Source of the DNA: Lysinibacillus sp. FJAT-14745
GTDB lineage: Bacteria > Bacillota > Bacilli > Bacillales_A > Planococcaceae
Assembly: GCF_001275675.1 (NCBI RefSeq)
Contig: NZ_LITM01000006.1
Location: 78,370 to 142,369, forward strand
Length of the DNA stretch: 64,000 nucleotides
Direction of reading: 5' to 3'
Shown: one piece after another, positions 62,578 to 64,000 of the stretch
Numbering within the stretch: position 1 is the stretch's first letter
Layout: every line of letters begins with the position of its first letter
Notes under the pieces: model-generated
What the model was told of the DNA's origin: nothing
Databases searched by the model: none
The model's input: only the letters and a program-made list of their open reading frames with translations
Program-made: the position numbers and the translations under genes

Positions 62578-62788
62578 ATGACACAAGAATTTACTTTATT
62601 TGATGAACTAACGTCAACAATTTAACTACCAGGTAATGAACGAAATTTTGCACTATCGTACAGGAAGTGGCACTAAACAAGCCGAGGTCCTACTTGTGGT
62701 TAATGAAGTTCAAAAGGAAACAGCATTAGCAATTGCAAATGAGTATCTACTACAAGGTCTTTTTAAAGGCATTGAAATTATAGCGTAG
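62578..62788 (+). pseudogene. Small gene broken by a frameshift
   Basis: ATG 62578 has a good AAAGGAGTG upstream and reads MTQEFTLFDELTSTI before TAA at 62623. From about 62619 the +1 frame continues as NYQVMNEILHYRTGSGTKQA and on to TAG at 62786. Removing one A near 62619 joins the two into about 69 residues. It is either a disrupted small gene or a sequencing error. The second frame alone could start at ATG 62636 (50 aa) but lacks a clear ribosome binding site. No family recognised. Confidence 0.55.
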
Positions 62789-62886
62789 TTCCAGTAAGCG
62801 AATTATTTCAACTCTTTAAACGTTGTGCTAAAATAATACATATACTATAACGTGGAAAAACACGTAAACTAAGGGAGTCCTACAAC

Positions 62887-64000
62887 ATGACAAGTCGTTT
62901 AGTAGAAGAGTTTTTTGAGCTCGTACAAATCGATTCAGAAACAAAACATGAAGAAGTGATTGCGCCGATTTTAATCGACAAATTAACAGCGCTTGGTTTT
63001 ACAGTAGAACAAGATGATGCACATACTCGTAACGGGCATGGAGCAGGTAATATACTTGCTACGCTAAAGGGTTCATTAGATATCGAACCAATTTATTTTA
63101 CTTCTCATATGGATACAGTTGTCCCAGGGAAAGGGATTAAACCTTCTCTTCGTGAAGATGGCTATATCGTTTCAGATGGTACAACAATTTTAGGTGCTGA
63201 TGACAAAGCTGGTATCGCCGCATTATTTGAAATGGCTAAACGCTTAAAAGAGCAAAATATTGAACATGGTGATATTGAATTTATTATTACAGCTGGCGAG
63301 GAAAGTGGACTCGTTGGCGCTAAAGAGTTAGATCCTTCTAAAATTAAAGCAAAATACGGCTTTGCTGTAGACAGTGATGGCAAAGTAGGCGGAATTGTAA
63401 CTGCAGCTCCATTCCAAGCAAAAATTTTCGTTAAAATAATTGGGAAAACAGCGCATGCTGGTGTTGCTCCAGAAAAAGGAGTTTCTGCGATTACGGTTGC
63501 TTCCAAATGTATTGCACAAATGAAGCTAGGTCGATTAGATGAAGAAACAACAGCAAATATTGGCCGCTTTGAGGGTGGTCAGGCAACAAATATTGTGTGT
63601 GACGAAGTAACGATTCTTGCAGAGGCTCGTTCGATCGACCAAGAGAAGCTAGATGCACAAACTAAGCACATGCAGGAGACGTTTGAGCAAGTTTCTGCTG
63701 CATTAGGTGCAAAGGCTGAAGTTGAAGTGAAGCTTATGTATCCTGGATTCCGTGTAACAGAATCAGATAAAGTTGTTCAAGTAGCGATGGTAGCTGTACA
63801 CAACATCGATCGCACACCAAAGCTTGGTATTTCAGGCGGAGGTTCCGATGCTAATGTTATTGCGGGCTTTGGCATCCCAACAGTAAATCTTTCTGTTGGG
63901 TACGAGGACATTCATACAACAAATGAAAAAATCCCAGTCGAAGAATTAGAAAAATTAGCAGATTTACTTGTTGAAATCGTCAAAGAGTCTGCGAAAAAAT
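62887..64000 (+). CDS. M20-family peptidase, tripeptidase T-like (YqjE); 3' end outside window
   Basis: A frame open from ATG 62887 to the window edge (371 residues seen, nearly complete). It is a zinc M20 peptidase of the PepT/YqjE group: metal ligands in TSHMDTV near 75, GADDKAGIAALFEMA near 103, AGEESGLVGAKELD near 140 (catalytic Glu-Glu), VDSDG near 165, and the last His in IHTTNEKI near 350. The dimerisation (lid) domain spans about 180-290 (KTAHAGVAPEKGVSA). AGGGAGTCC lies before the start. It is the yqjE position in B. subtilis, downstream of yqjD. Confidence 0.93.
   Translation, partial: MTSRLVEEFFELVQIDSETKHEEVIAPILIDKLTALGFTVEQDDAHTRNGHGAGNILATLKGSLDIEPIYFTSHMDTVVPGKGIKPSLREDGYIVSDGTTILGADDKAGIAALFEMAKRLKEQNIEHGDIEFIITAGEESGLVGAKELDPSKIKAKYGFAVDSDGKVGGIVTAAPFQAKIFVKIIGKTAHAGVAPEKGVSAITVASKCIAQMKLGRLDEETTANIGRFEGGQATNIVCDEVTILAEARSIDQEKLDAQTKHMQETFEQVSAALGAKAEVEVKLMYPGFRVTESDKVVQVAMVAVHNIDRTPKLGISGGGSDANVIAGFGIPTVNLSVGYEDIHTTNEKIPVEELEKLADLLVEIVKESAKK

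Noticed and set aside
1-64000. rRNA, tRNA, integrase or transposase genes
   Set aside because: None could be recognised in the sequence or its translations.

Overview
The window looks like a chromosomal piece of a low-G+C, endospore-forming Bacillales bacterium, most likely Lysinibacillus or a close relative. Evidence: spoIVB and spo0A are present; the gene order nusB-folD-xseA-xseB-ispA-dxs-tlyA-argR-recN-spoIVB-spo0A is the Bacillus order; and a 364-residue leucine dehydrogenase sits at the head of a branched-chain keto-acid dehydrogenase operon. The genus is an inference; no rRNA or tRNA gene was seen.

Bases 1-21.5 kb hold one co-oriented biosynthetic cluster, visibly richer in G+C than the rest: the 3' part of an NRPS gene, a free-standing (trans) acyltransferase, two KS-DH-KR-ACP polyketide synthase genes, a third PKS gene that ends right after its KS and linker, a MATE exporter, a type II thioesterase and a three-gene ABC-2 exporter. 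It appears to make and export a hybrid peptide-polyketide. The left end lies outside the window. The right end abuts a fragment of the last ~37 codons of accC, which marks the insertion point: in Bacillus accC is followed by yqhY-nusB.

Bases 21.7-26.9 kb are a patchwork of small membrane proteins, a lipoprotein, two Nudix hydrolases, yqhY (Asp23 family) and an MFS pump behind a MerR-type operator. Bases 26.9-38.5 kb are core housekeeping and sporulation genes. Bases 38.5-40.5 kb hold a ~250-bp direct duplication of the spo0A 3' end and terminator around decayed sequence, followed by small hypotheticals.

Bases 40.7-64 kb hold a FapA-like protein, a glycerophosphodiesterase, a DUF2627 protein and then a catabolic block: leucine dehydrogenase, the four-subunit BCKDH complex, methylmalonyl-CoA mutase (mutA, mutB), its chaperone meaB, bacilliredoxin brxB, an aromatic-acid-exporter-like protein, methylmalonyl-CoA epimerase and a propionyl/methylmalonyl-CoA carboxyltransferase subunit. 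Together these convert leucine, isoleucine and valine to acyl-CoAs and, through propionyl- and methylmalonyl-CoA, to succinyl-CoA. A YqjE-type peptidase closes the window.

At least two families of interspersed, hairpin-forming repeats punctuate the intergenic regions. One locus, at 43.56-43.86 kb, is a multi-stem element with two 57-bp tandem units that differ by a compensatory base-pair change. A 31-residue Prli42-like miniprotein is also encoded, on the minus strand.
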